A stretch of DNA of 9,259 bases from positions 1 to 9,259 of the forward strand of contig JANQKO010000365.1 of NCBI GenBank assembly GCA_028281075.1, read 5' to 3'. Source of the DNA: Alphaproteobacteria bacterium. GTDB taxonomy: Bacteria; Pseudomonadota; Alphaproteobacteria; GCA-2731375. The translations under genes were made by a program, and so were the position numbers. The notes beneath the pieces are model-generated. The model saw nothing but the letters and a program-made list of their open reading frames with translations. It was not told the origin of the DNA and made no database searches. Shown one piece after another: positions 1 through 6,783 of the stretch (positions are counted from its first letter, which is position 1; each line of letters starts with the position of its first letter).

Positions 1-1
1 G

Positions 2-778
2 GCGAACTTGCGGACCCGAGCCGTCCGGGACGGGGACACCTATCGGATCACCGGCAGCAAGACGTGGATCACCCACGCCGCGCGCAGTGACCTGATGACG
101 CTGCTGGCCCGCACCGACCCGGACGAGGCCGGCTATCGCGGCCTGTCGATGTTCCTGGCCGAAAAGCCGCGCGGCACCGACGCCGATCCGTTCCCGGCCG
201 CCGGCATGACCGGCGGCGAGATCGAGGTGCTGGGCTATCGCGGCATGAAGGAATACGAGCTCGGCTTCGACGGCTTCGCGGTCAAGGCCGGAAACCTGCT
301 GGGCGGCCAGGAGGGGCACGGCTTCAAGCAGCTGATGGCGACCTTCGAGTCGGCCCGCATCCAGACCGCGGCGCGCGCCGTCGGCGTCGCCCAGAGCGCC
401 ATCGATCTTGGTCTGGGATACGCCAACGAGCGGCAGCAGTTCGGCGGCCCGATCTTCGAGTTCCCGCGCGTGCACGGCAAGCTCGCCTGGATGGCGGTCG
501 AGACCATGATGGCGCGCCAGCTCGTCTACTTCTCGGCGCGCGAGAAGGACCAGGACCGGCGCTGCGACCTGGAGGCCGGCATGGCCAAGCTGCTGGCCGC
601 GCGCGTCGCCTGGTCGTCGGCCGACAACGCATTGCAGATCCACGGCGGCAACGGCTTCGCGCTGGAGTATCCGATCAGCCGGGTGCTCTGCGACGCCCGG
701 ATCCTGAACATCTTCGAGGGCGCCGGCGAGATCCAGGCCCAGGTCATCGCCCGCCGGCTGCTGGAGAGCCGGAACTGA
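2..778 (+). CDS. mcd: Acyl-CoA dehydrogenase, C-terminal half, probably (2S)-methylsuccinyl-CoA dehydrogenase (5' end outside window)
   Basis: The reading frame is open from the left edge (codons GCG AAC before the first TTG), so the start lies outside and about 258 C-terminal residues are seen. FAD-dependent acyl-CoA dehydrogenases oxidise an acyl-CoA at alpha-beta and pass electrons to ETF. Visible marks are the middle-domain stretch GSKTWITHAARSDLMTLL, the C-terminal helical domain with ARAVGVAQ, YANERQQFG and QIHGGNGFALEYP, and a terminal IFEGAGEIQ whose first Glu (codon 716-718) sits where the catalytic base of medium-chain-type enzymes lies. The segments EVLGYRGMKEYELGFDGFAV and CDLEAGMAKLLAARVAW match my memory of Mcd of the ethylmalonyl-CoA pathway, an enzyme of about 550 residues, but other acyl-CoA dehydrogenases share them in part. 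The family is near certain and the exact substrate is inferred. It converges on the minus-strand operon and is probably not co-transcribed with it. Confidence 0.85.
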   Translation, partial: ANLRTRAVRDGDTYRITGSKTWITHAARSDLMTLLARTDPDEAGYRGLSMFLAEKPRGTDADPFPAAGMTGGEIEVLGYRGMKEYELGFDGFAVKAGNLLGGQEGHGFKQLMATFESARIQTAARAVGVAQSAIDLGLGYANERQQFGGPIFEFPRVHGKLAWMAVETMMARQLVYFSAREKDQDRRCDLEAGMAKLLAARVAWSSADNALQIHGGNGFALEYPISRVLCDARILNIFEGAGEIQAQVIARRLLESRN

Positions 779-838
779 CCGCATCGTCATGCCGGCTTCC
801 GAGCCTGTGAAGAGATTACTCGCGACCCAAAGAATGCC

Positions 839-945
839 GTCATGCTGGCGCAAGCCAACATCCAGCGGCATCGCAACCTGTTGAAAAACAACAAACATGG
901 ATCCTGGCCCCCGGCCTGCGCCGGGGCAGGCTTCGCCAGGATGAC
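839..945. repeat. Palindromic intergenic repeat of alphaproteobacterial type
   Basis: The left end reads GTCATGCTGGCG (839-850) and the right end CGCCAGGATGAC (934-945). They are inverted repeats with 11 of 12 positions matching. A related GTCATGCCGGC lies at 786-796, as if a second partial copy were present. The style (GTCAT plus CTGGCG/CCGGC ends, an internal GGATCCTGG, and an AAGCC or GGCTT element) resembles dispersed intergenic repeats common in alphaproteobacterial genomes. No transposase accompanies it. Membership in a dispersed family is inferred, since only this copy and the partial one are visible. Confidence 0.55.
880..942 (-). terminator. Probable intrinsic terminator of the minus-strand operon
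   Basis: An outer stem of 8 bp (ATCCTGGC 901-908 with GCCAGGAT 935-942) encloses an inner 7-bp stem (CCCCGGC 909-915 with GCCGGGG 920-926) and a CTGC loop. Eight unpaired bases lie on one side. Read on the minus strand, the hairpin is followed within a few bases by the T-rich run ATGTTTGTTGTTTTTC (about 883-898), the order expected for a rho-independent terminator. On the plus strand no T run follows, so it would stop the iso operon rather than the acyl-CoA dehydrogenase transcript. It lies about 100 bases past the last minus-strand stop codon and forms part of the repeat. Confidence 0.45.
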
Positions 946-1044
946 AACAAGGGAGCATCGGTGCGATTTCTTCACAGCCCCACGGGCCGGCGGGGGCGTG
1001 GTTGAGAGATTGCCGCCGAGGCGAGGGCCCGACGACCGGAGGCG

Positions 1045-2184
1045 TCACGCCGTCCGCAGGATCACCGTGGGCCCGAACGGCTGGTCGCCGTCGATGTCGA
1101 TCGCCTGCCTGTCGTCGCGCAGGATCACCGGCGGTACGAACCAGCCCATGCGCGCGGTCCGGGCGGCCGGTTCCGGGCCGGTATAGAGGGTTTCGACGCC
1201 CGCCGCGCGGCATTCGTCCAGCAGCGTCCGCCGCGCGTCGCGAAAGACCTCGGCGATCATCGGCGCGATCGATTCCGGTTCCTCCGACGCGGTGTCGTAG
1301 CGCACGGCATCGAAAATGCCCGTCAGCCCCGCCACCAGGTCATCGACGCGGGCCGGCGCGACCTGGACGATCTGGCCGCCATGGCCGGGCCGGGCAGCAT
1401 GGCTCAGAACCCCCTCGGCGATGCCGCCGATCATCGTATCGAGGTCGGCGTCGGCCGGTACGGCCGTCCGGACGGGATCGCGGAAGCAGGACATGATGGG
1501 CGTGTTGTTGTTCGCGGCCGCGCGCGCCACGCTTCGACCGGTCCGGCGCGCGCCCTGGAACCCGAGCTCGGACAGGCCGGCCTGCGCCGCCAGCGCGGCG
1601 CCCGCGTCGATGCCGGTGCCCTGCACGAGGTTCAGGACGCCGGCCGGCAGCCCGGCCGCCTGCAGGCATTCGGCAAGGCGGACCAGCGACAGGGGCGCGC
1701 GCAGCGAGGGGTTGACGACGCAGGCACCGCCCTCGGCCAGCGCCGGCAGCAACCTGCTGCAGGCATGCGCGAACGGACCGCTCCAGGACAGGATCTGGCC
1801 GACCACGCCGGGCGGTCGGGCGGGCACCTGCCAGGCCATGCCACCCCTGGGCAGCGTCATCGCGATCTCGGCCCGGGCCCGGGCAACCGGCAGGCCGGTG
1901 TCGCGGGCTTCCAGCGTGGCGATGCCGTCGATGTCCGTTTCGATCAGCGCCACGGCGCGGCGGATGACGGCCAAGCGGTCCGCGGGCGGGCGCCGGAACC
2001 AGTCCGGCAGCGCCGCCTCGGCCGCCGCCAGGGCGCGGGCGACGTCGAAACGCGACGACAGCGGCACGGCGGCGATGACCCGGCTGTCGGACGGATCGTA
2101 GATGTCGAAGTCGTAACCCTCACGGGTGAAGACCCAGTCGCCGCCGATGAAGTTGCGCTCGAAATGGTCGGGATCGTGGGTCAC
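1045..2184 (-). CDS. Aldehyde-dehydrogenase-like protein, shortened and without catalytic residues
   Basis: The 379 residues align with the NAD-dependent aldehyde dehydrogenase superfamily (usually about 480-500 residues). Landmarks are NFIGGDW (11-17), PPGVVGQI (124-131), LLPALAEGGACVV (145-157), GLPAGVLNLVQG (178-189), the DADLD motif (245-249) and a late FGP (370-372). The key residues are gone: the PWN motif reads SWS (133-135), the Lys of the KPS motif is Asn158, FTGS reads FQGA (209-212), the ELGGK segment reads about MSCFRD (231-236), and the GQxC catalytic Cys position reads as Gly in HAARPGHGG. The protein stops right after the EEIFGP region, so the last 90 or so residues are absent, and no remnant of them is found downstream. 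The start is GTG (2182-2184), with a weak GAGG upstream and 10 bases after the isoF stop. The long intact frame argues against a fresh pseudogene. Aldehyde oxidation is unlikely; any role in the operon is unknown. Confidence 0.8.
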   Translation of the reverse strand: MTHDPDHFERNFIGGDWVFTREGYDFDIYDPSDSRVIAAVPLSSRFDVARALAAAEAALPDWFRRPPADRLAVIRRAVALIETDIDGIATLEARDTGLPVARARAEIAMTLPRGGMAWQVPARPPGVVGQILSWSGPFAHACSRLLPALAEGGACVVNPSLRAPLSLVRLAECLQAAGLPAGVLNLVQGTGIDAGAALAAQAGLSELGFQGARRTGRSVARAAANNNTPIMSCFRDPVRTAVPADADLDTMIGGIAEGVLSHAARPGHGGQIVQVAPARVDDLVAGLTGIFDAVRYDTASEEPESIAPMIAEVFRDARRTLLDECRAAGVETLYTGPEPAARTARMGWFVPPVILRDDRQAIDIDGDQPFGPTVILRTA

Positions 2185-2194
2185 CCGGACGGCC

Positions 2195-3226
2195 TCAGAC
2201 GAAGCGGTCGAAGAACACCCGGTCGGCCGGGATGGCGTTGGCGCCGACCGTTTGCGTCAGCACCGCGTCGACCATGCCGCCGGGCCCGGCGAGATAAAGG
2301 TCCGCCGCCGACAGATCGGGCTCGCCGCGCCGCATGACCTCGCCGACCAGCCCGGCCTCGACGGGCAATGGACAATCGTCCGGCCGTCCCTCGCGCAGCG
2401 CCAGCGTCGCTCGGACCCGCGGATACCGCGCCGCGAGCGCGGCGATCTCGTCGACGCAGAACAGGGCGGCCGGCGTGTCGACGCCGAAATAGAGATGCAG
2501 CGGCTTGTCCGGCCACAGGCCGGCGGCGCGGCGCAGGATCGACAGCATCGGCGCCAGGCCCGAGCCGCCGGCCAGCGCCACCAGCGGCCGGGGACTGTCC
2601 TCGCGCAGATAGCCGCGGCCGTAGGGCCCCTCGAGGTCGACGCGATCGCCGGCGGTCAGCCGTTTGAACAGAACGTCAGTCGCCCCGCCGCCGGGCTTGG
2701 CCTTGATAAGAAACTCCAACCGGTCGTCGCCCGCCGGCGCGTTCGCCATCGAATAGGCGCGGTAACCGCCGTCGCCCGGCAGTCGCAGCAGCACGAACTG
2801 GCCGGCCAGGAAGTCGACGGGCGCCGCGGCCTGCAGTACGAAGCGGCGGACGCCATCGCAGAGGTCGGCGATCTCGGTGACCTCGGCCAACATCGGCCGG
2901 GGCACCGGTTCCGCATTGCCGGCCCCGGCCCGCACGCCGATCGTGCAATCGCCCGTCGGCAGGGATTGGCAGCAGAGGATGCGGTTGCCTTTCGCCCGGT
3001 CGCGCGGCGACAGGCCCGGCGCATCCGGCCAGCGCATGCTCACGGCGCCGTCGGTCAGCCGCGCCTTGCACGAGCCGCAGGCGCCGCTGGCGCACTCGTA
3101 AGGCATGGCCAGGCCGGCGGCGAGGCCGGCCCGCAGCAGCGTCTCGTCGGACCGGCAATCGAAGGACGCGCCGCTGCCCGACAGCGTAATCCGGTAGGAC
3201 CGCGCCCCGTCGCCGCCGTCAGGCAT
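2195..3226 (-). CDS. isoF: Monooxygenase NADH:ferredoxin reductase (2Fe-2S, FAD)
   Basis: The 343-residue electron-entry protein of the monooxygenase takes electrons from NADH through FAD and a plant-type 2Fe-2S centre and hands them to the Rieske ferredoxin IsoC. Domains in order are a 2Fe-2S ferredoxin domain (about 10-100) with ligands C45, C50, C53 in YECASGACGSC and C86 (or C85) in ILCCQS; an FAD-binding barrel (about 110-210) with RAYSMAN (156-162) and GPYG (200-203); and an NAD-binding domain with AGGSGLAPMLS (219-229) and YLAGPGGMVDA (311-321). The architecture matches TmoF and DmpP-type reductases. The start codon overlaps the end of isoE by 8 bases, which suggests translational coupling. 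The reductase family is certain; the iso symbol follows from cluster context. Confidence 0.93.
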   Translation of the reverse strand: MPDGGDGARSYRITLSGSGASFDCRSDETLLRAGLAAGLAMPYECASGACGSCKARLTDGAVSMRWPDAPGLSPRDRAKGNRILCCQSLPTGDCTIGVRAGAGNAEPVPRPMLAEVTEIADLCDGVRRFVLQAAAPVDFLAGQFVLLRLPGDGGYRAYSMANAPAGDDRLEFLIKAKPGGGATDVLFKRLTAGDRVDLEGPYGRGYLREDSPRPLVALAGGSGLAPMLSILRRAAGLWPDKPLHLYFGVDTPAALFCVDEIAALAARYPRVRATLALREGRPDDCPLPVEAGLVGEVMRRGEPDLSAADLYLAGPGGMVDAVLTQTVGANAIPADRVFFDRFV

Positions 3227-4244
3227 CGTGGGTCAGGCCGGCGTCCCGCTGCAATTGCTGCCAGGCGCTGCGCAGCTCGGCCTCGACCTCGCCGGCGACC
3301 ATGCCGTCGGCGTGCTGCGCGACCAGCTTGGCGCCGGCGACGACGATGGCCTCGCCGGCCTCCTGCCAGGCCTCGACATGGCCCCAGATCACGTCGCGAT
3401 TGGCCCGGTCGGCGGCGATGGCATGCCGGCATGCCGCCGTCGCGAAGCGCTGATGCCGCTCGGTGTCGCGATAGAGGTTATCGGCGATCAACGCATCGAG
3501 GCCGGCATCGAGCGACCGGGCCACCCGGGCGAACTGCCGCAGGAAGATGTCGTCGCAGATCGGCTTGACCACGAGATTGGTGGCGATCAGCGCCTCGTCC
3601 CAGGCGAAGGTGACGAGCAGCCGTTCGGTCGCCTCGCGCATCGGCTGCCAGAGCGGGTCGCTCTCCCAGATCCCGCGCTCGTTGCTGCCGAAGCCGTGGG
3701 TCGGATGCGCGAGATCGAGCTGCTTGGTGCGGTAGGCGATGCGCTGGACCCGGCGCAACTGGTCGGCCGCCTGGAACGAGGCGCCGTTGGCGACGTAGCT
3801 GGATGCCGCGATCTGCTGGATATAGGCCGCCATCATCTGCTGGCCATGCACCAGATAGCGGCCGGGCGTCAGGCAGGAACCGAGGCAGGCCAGCGCCGCG
3901 CTCGACAGCGTCTCGTCCGACGGCCGGCGCTCGGTGTATTCCTCCAGCAGGTTGTCGACATAGGCCTCCTGCTCGTCCTGCAGGCGGACATACTTGCCAT
4001 AGGTGAGCTGGTCGGGGTCGCGGAACTCGTCCCAGTTGTCGACCTTCAACGCAATGTCGTCGCGGTATTTCTTGAGCCAGACATTGCCGTGGACGTCGGG
4101 GCCCATCTCCAGCGGCGTCTCGCCGGCGGTATGGTTCATGCCGTGGGTGACGACCTCGTATTCCGTCGGCTTGCGGCCGAGATCGCCCAGCGAACTCCAG
4201 GTCTTGCGGCGCCGTTCGCGCCGGTTGCCGGCTGCCTGTGCCAT
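3219..4244 (-). CDS. isoE: Soluble diiron monooxygenase hydroxylase, beta subunit
   Basis: The 341 residues belong to the TmoE/TouE/IsoE family. With IsoA and IsoB they form the (alpha-beta-gamma)2 hydroxylase. The N-terminal KTWSSLGDLGRKPTEYEVV (14-32) followed by THGMNH, and the later FRDPDQLTYGKYVRLQDEQE, are characteristic of the beta chain. The fold is the ferritin-like helical bundle of the alpha chain but without its iron-ligand ExxH pairs, as expected for this structural subunit. The length is close to TmoE (about 327). The ATG at 4242-4244 has a strong GGGGAGG Shine-Dalgarno five bases upstream. The gene follows isoD after 33 bases and overlaps isoF by 8. Confidence 0.93.
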   Translation of the reverse strand: MAQAAGNRRERRRKTWSSLGDLGRKPTEYEVVTHGMNHTAGETPLEMGPDVHGNVWLKKYRDDIALKVDNWDEFRDPDQLTYGKYVRLQDEQEAYVDNLLEEYTERRPSDETLSSAALACLGSCLTPGRYLVHGQQMMAAYIQQIAASSYVANGASFQAADQLRRVQRIAYRTKQLDLAHPTHGFGSNERGIWESDPLWQPMREATERLLVTFAWDEALIATNLVVKPICDDIFLRQFARVARSLDAGLDALIADNLYRDTERHQRFATAACRHAIAADRANRDVIWGHVEAWQEAGEAIVVAGAKLVAQHADGMVAGEVEAELRSAWQQLQRDAGLTHDA

Positions 4245-4259
4245 GTCTTCCTCCCCTCG

Positions 4260-4274
4260 GGCCGGTGGCCGGCC
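4260..4274. other. Small GC hairpin in the isoD-isoE gap
   Basis: GGCCGG (4260-4265) and CCGGCC (4269-4274) form a perfect 6-bp stem with a 3-base loop inside the 33-base gap between isoD and isoE, just upstream of the isoE ribosome binding site. There is no T run, so it does not look like a terminator. It may be chance in such GC-rich DNA or may tune transcript stability. Confidence 0.35.
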
Positions 4275-4277
4275 GCG

Positions 4278-4589
4278 TCAGTTGCTGTAGAACCAGACCA
4301 TCTCGTCCCATTTCGAGCGCATGCGGCCCTTGAAGGCCGGCATTTCCGCTTCCAGCAGGGCGAGATCGAAGTCCCGGCCGAGATGCTTTTCGAGCGACGT
4401 CTTGGTCAGCCGGCATTCCCGTTCGGTGTGGATGCGCACATAATCGCCGCGGTCGACGACGGTCACCTCGCTGTGCGGGTTGTCCTCGGCCACGGCGTCG
4501 ATCACGGCGTCGGCCAGATCGCCGGCGCGGATCACCGGGCCGACCAGGTCCTCGCTCAGGTTCTCGGCGGCATCGGCTGTTTCGTTCAT
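4278..4589 (-). CDS. isoD: Monooxygenase coupling/effector protein (MmoB/DmpM/TmoD family)
   Basis: This 103-residue cofactor-free protein binds the hydroxylase and controls substrate access and coupling of oxygen activation. Its length equals that of TmoD, and the LVGPVIRAGDLADAVIDA stretch (15-32), the DNPHSEVTVVDRGDYVRIH segment and LEKHLGRDF (66-74) are typical of the family. The frame is open further upstream, but the start chosen is the ATG at 4587-4589: it has a GGGAGAAGG Shine-Dalgarno (4592-4600), gives the family's usual N-terminus and avoids overlap with isoC. It lies 29 bases after the isoC stop. Confidence 0.92.
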   Translation of the reverse strand: MNETADAAENLSEDLVGPVIRAGDLADAVIDAVAEDNPHSEVTVVDRGDYVRIHTERECRLTKTSLEKHLGRDFDLALLEAEMPAFKGRMRSKWDEMVWFYSN

Positions 4590-4591
4590 GT

Positions 4592-4600
4592 CCTTCTCCC
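4592..4600 (-). promoter_or_regulatory. Ribosome binding site that sets the isoD start
   Basis: Minus-strand GGGAGAAGG lies two bases before the ATG at 4587-4589, and its purine-rich core supports that start over any in the open frame extending to 4736. Confidence 0.6.
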
Positions 4601-4618
4601 TGTTCGCGGTCCGCGGCC

Positions 4619-4981
4619 TCAGGCAACCGGCCGGTCGCCGACGAACACGCGGCCGTCCTCGACCTTCACCGGAAAGCGCGTCAGGCAAACCGTCGCCGGG
4701 TTGACGCCGTTGCCGGACGCGGCATCGAACTGCCACTGATGCGCGCTGCAGATCAGCACGCCGGCCTCCGTCAACTCGCCGTCGGCCAGCGACACGCTCT
4801 GGTGCGGGCAGATGCCGTCATAGGCGTGGTAGCGGCCGTCGAGACGGACCAGCAGCACCTCGTGCTCGCCGACATCGAAAGCGTCCATCTCGCCGTCCCA
4901 CAGCTCGTCCTCGGCGCAGACCTCGACATAGCTCACGCCGCCGGCCGGAATGTCGGCGGTAGCGCCGGTCACGTCTTCCAT
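4619..4981 (-). CDS. isoC: Rieske-type 2Fe-2S ferredoxin of the monooxygenase
   Basis: The 120-residue soluble ferredoxin carries electrons from the reductase IsoF to the hydroxylase. The Rieske ligands are plain: CPH (C58, H60) and CSAH (C78, H81), with 17 residues between the two pairs. HQWQFD follows directly, as in TmoC (about 112 residues). The start is uncertain. I chose the ATG at 4979-4981, which overlaps isoB by 13 bases and gives a length near the family's. An in-frame ATG at 4994-4996 would add five residues (MVRRQ). Neither has a clear Shine-Dalgarno, so translation is probably coupled to isoB. Confidence 0.93.
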   Translation of the reverse strand: MEDVTGATADIPAGGVSYVEVCAEDELWDGEMDAFDVGEHEVLLVRLDGRYHAYDGICPHQSVSLADGELTEAGVLICSAHQWQFDAASGNGVNPATVCLTRFPVKVEDGRVFVGDRPVA

Positions 4982-5235
4982 CTGACGTCGAACCATTGCA
5001 GCGGCGGCACCGGCGTTTCGCCCATCAGCGCCGCCAGCGTCTGCCCGCCGTCCAGCACCCGGTCGTCCAGCAGCACCTCGTAGCCGTCGGCGTCCGCGTT
5101 GACCGGCATCCGGCGGCCGACGGCATGGACGGCGACCTTCTCGGCGATCTGGTCCATGGAGTCCTCGGTGTCGACCGCCACCAGGTGCGGCACGAAGTCG
5201 CCGTCGAAGCGGCCGATAATGGGAAACAAGGCCAT
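4969..5235 (-). CDS. isoB: Soluble diiron monooxygenase hydroxylase, gamma subunit
   Basis: This 88-residue small subunit of the TmoB family has a ubiquitin-like fold in the known hydroxylase structures. The match rests on FPIIGRFDGDFVPHLVAVD (4-22) and DSMDQIAEKVAVHAVGRRM, which parallel TmoB's DSMDQVAEKVAYHCVNRR. The length agrees (TmoB about 84). The ATG at 5233-5235 has a strong GGGGAGG five bases upstream, and the gene starts 19 bases after the isoA stop. Its 3' end overlaps isoC. Confidence 0.92.
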   Translation of the reverse strand: MALFPIIGRFDGDFVPHLVAVDTEDSMDQIAEKVAVHAVGRRMPVNADADGYEVLLDDRVLDGGQTLAALMGETPVPPLQWFDVRWKT

Positions 5236-5254
5236 CAGATCCTCCCCGCCCGGC

Positions 5255-6751
5255 TCATTCCGCCGCCTGCAACGGCTGTTCGGCCTCGTCCCGGGCCCAG
5301 CGATAGTCGTAGGCGTCGTCGCCCATCACATCCGGCGTCAGGCCCATCCAGTTGAGGCCGCCTTCCAGGTTCATCGGCTGGATCTGGCCGGCGATGAAGC
5401 GGTCGACGACGTTCATGTGGCCGGCATAGCGCGCCGGATCGAGCTCGAAGACCCAGCGCGAGACGTCGGAGTCGAAGTGATAGACCCGGCCCTCGTACTC
5501 GACCTGCTGCTTGCCCAGGTGATGCCGGTCGATGGCCGAGCCGAGCGGCAACTGGGTCAGGTTGCAGAGCGCGGGCAGCGTCTCGGGCAGGGTCTTGTCC
5601 ATGCGGCCGGCGCGGATGTTCTCGATGATCTGGTCCCAGAGCACGCCCCAACTGTCGTCCCAGGACGGGTACTTCTCGTTCAGCCAGCGGCGCTCGGCCG
5701 GGGAGATGCCGCCGTTCGGCTTCCAGAACAGCGTCGGCCGCCAGAACCAGGTGCCGATATGCAGCGCGTGGTGGCCATGGTCGAGGGCGAGCAGGAACTT
5801 GTCCCAGTACCACGGCAGCTTCAGGCCGTAGTCGCGCAGGATGCGTTCGTGGTGCTTGACGATCCACTCCAGCATGAATTCCTTGAACGACATCTTCCGC
5901 TTCTCGACCGGCGTGTAGTAGTCCATGGCCGTGCCGGTCAGTGTCTGGAACAGCCGGAACGCGCGCCAGAAGGCGACGTCGATGATGCGCTGCGCGCGGG
6001 CCGGATCGTGCTTGATGACCACGTCCAGCGTCGGGAAGCCGACCTGCGCGTGGCGCGCCTCGTCGGTCTGGATGCTGGACAGCAGGTTCGAGAAGTTGAT
6101 GTCGCCGGCCTCCATGGCATCCGAGGCCAGCGCCACGAACTGCATGTTGGTGAAGCCGTGCTCGACGGTCAGGCTGGTGGCCAGCGCCGCCTCGATGCAG
6201 CCGGCGTTCAGCATCACGTCGTCGAAGAAGTTGCGCACCGCGATCACGCCCCACTCGTTGGTGTGGAACGCCTTCTGGCACCAGTCGAAGCGCGGCTCGT
6301 CCTTCAACAGGTCGTGCGAGAAGCGCAGGTCGAGCTGGGCGTGGCGGATCTCGTCCAGCATGCCGAACACGCCCAGGCTGCGCCATTTCGGCGACGGCGC
6401 GAAGCGGCAGAACCGGCTCTGCATCGTCACCGCCATCTGCTCGACCATGCAGGTCGTGCCCATGTGCAGGTGCGAGGAGGCCCGGTGGCCGGGGTCGAGA
6501 TGGGCGTAGAGGTCGGCGCGGATCATGGCGTCGCGGATGGCGCCGACGCCGGTCTCCTTCTCGCGCTGCACCTTGACATAGTCGCGGTAGGAGACGCGGA
6601 ACGGCTCCTCCCAGTCCTCCCAGGCCTCGGGCGGGATGCCGTTGGCGCCGACCCAGGCCTCGGGAAAGGCCTCGTCCCGGTCGACGTAGCTGAAGCTCCA
6701 GTCGACGTCGCGGGCGATGTCGTACCAGTCGTCGCGGTTGAGTAATGCCAT
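5255..6751 (-). CDS. isoA: Soluble diiron monooxygenase hydroxylase, catalytic alpha subunit (alkene/isoprene or toluene type)
   Basis: The 498-residue catalytic subunit holds the carboxylate-bridged diiron centre that activates O2 and inserts one oxygen into an alkene or arene. The six iron ligands are E104 (CMVE), E134 and H137 (DEIRH), E197 (LTVEHGF), E231 and H234 (DEARH), at the same residue numbers as in toluene 4-monooxygenase TmoA. T201, the conserved active-site Thr, is present. Other family blocks are NEWGVIAVRNFFDD (165-178), FTNMQF (200-205), SIQTDEARHAQ, MDYYTP, LPWYWDKFL and a C-terminal HMNVVDRFIAGQIQPM. Against my memory of TmoA, pocket positions differ: I100 is T, G103 is V, Q141 is D, F196 is V. 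Isoprene as substrate is inferred from the GST/SDR/CoA-transferase neighbours, not from this protein; propene, styrene or an aromatic are alternatives. An AAGGA Shine-Dalgarno precedes the ATG at 6749-6751. Confidence 0.95.
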   Translation of the reverse strand: MALLNRDDWYDIARDVDWSFSYVDRDEAFPEAWVGANGIPPEAWEDWEEPFRVSYRDYVKVQREKETGVGAIRDAMIRADLYAHLDPGHRASSHLHMGTTCMVEQMAVTMQSRFCRFAPSPKWRSLGVFGMLDEIRHAQLDLRFSHDLLKDEPRFDWCQKAFHTNEWGVIAVRNFFDDVMLNAGCIEAALATSLTVEHGFTNMQFVALASDAMEAGDINFSNLLSSIQTDEARHAQVGFPTLDVVIKHDPARAQRIIDVAFWRAFRLFQTLTGTAMDYYTPVEKRKMSFKEFMLEWIVKHHERILRDYGLKLPWYWDKFLLALDHGHHALHIGTWFWRPTLFWKPNGGISPAERRWLNEKYPSWDDSWGVLWDQIIENIRAGRMDKTLPETLPALCNLTQLPLGSAIDRHHLGKQQVEYEGRVYHFDSDVSRWVFELDPARYAGHMNVVDRFIAGQIQPMNLEGGLNWMGLTPDVMGDDAYDYRWARDEAEQPLQAAE

Positions 6752-6783
6752 GTCAGGTCCTTTCGCGTTGACCCCGGCCCTCG

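Larger units (their letters stand above)
779..1044. other. Convergent intergenic region
   Basis: These 266 bases separate the stop codons of two converging genes. I see no convincing gene: the short frames on both strands match no family, and none continues the aldehyde dehydrogenase homology past its stop. The region holds a palindromic repeat (839-945), a shorter partial copy of its left end (GTCATGCCGGC, 786-796) and a probable terminator hairpin, each listed separately. The part from about 946 to 1044 is GC-rich with nothing I can assign. Confidence 0.8.

Noticed and set aside
839..945. Insertion sequence or miniature transposon
   Set aside because: There are inverted ends but no transposase and no target duplication that I can see; an intergenic repeat with terminator function fits better.
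779..1044. Possible out-of-frame remnant of the missing ALDH C-terminal part
   Set aside because: Minus-strand translations I examined show no PFGG, SG.GR or similar ALDH C-terminal motif, so the shortening is not a simple recent frameshift.
842..1186. Short plus-strand frame across the intergenic repeat into the ALDH-like gene
   Set aside because: It runs through the palindromic repeat and antisense to the ALDH-like gene, with no recognisable protein features.
2126..3568. Plus-strand open frame of 480 codons opposite isoF
   Set aside because: It is a shadow of the reductase gene, low in complexity and rich in Arg, Ala and Gly.
3228..4739. Plus-strand open frame of 503 codons opposite isoE, isoD and part of isoC
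   Set aside because: It is antisense to three recognisable genes, and its translation has no family resemblance.
5099..6745. Plus-strand open frame of 548 codons opposite isoA
   Set aside because: It lies antisense to a well-supported diiron hydroxylase and matches no family. Long antisense frames are expected in such GC-rich coding DNA.
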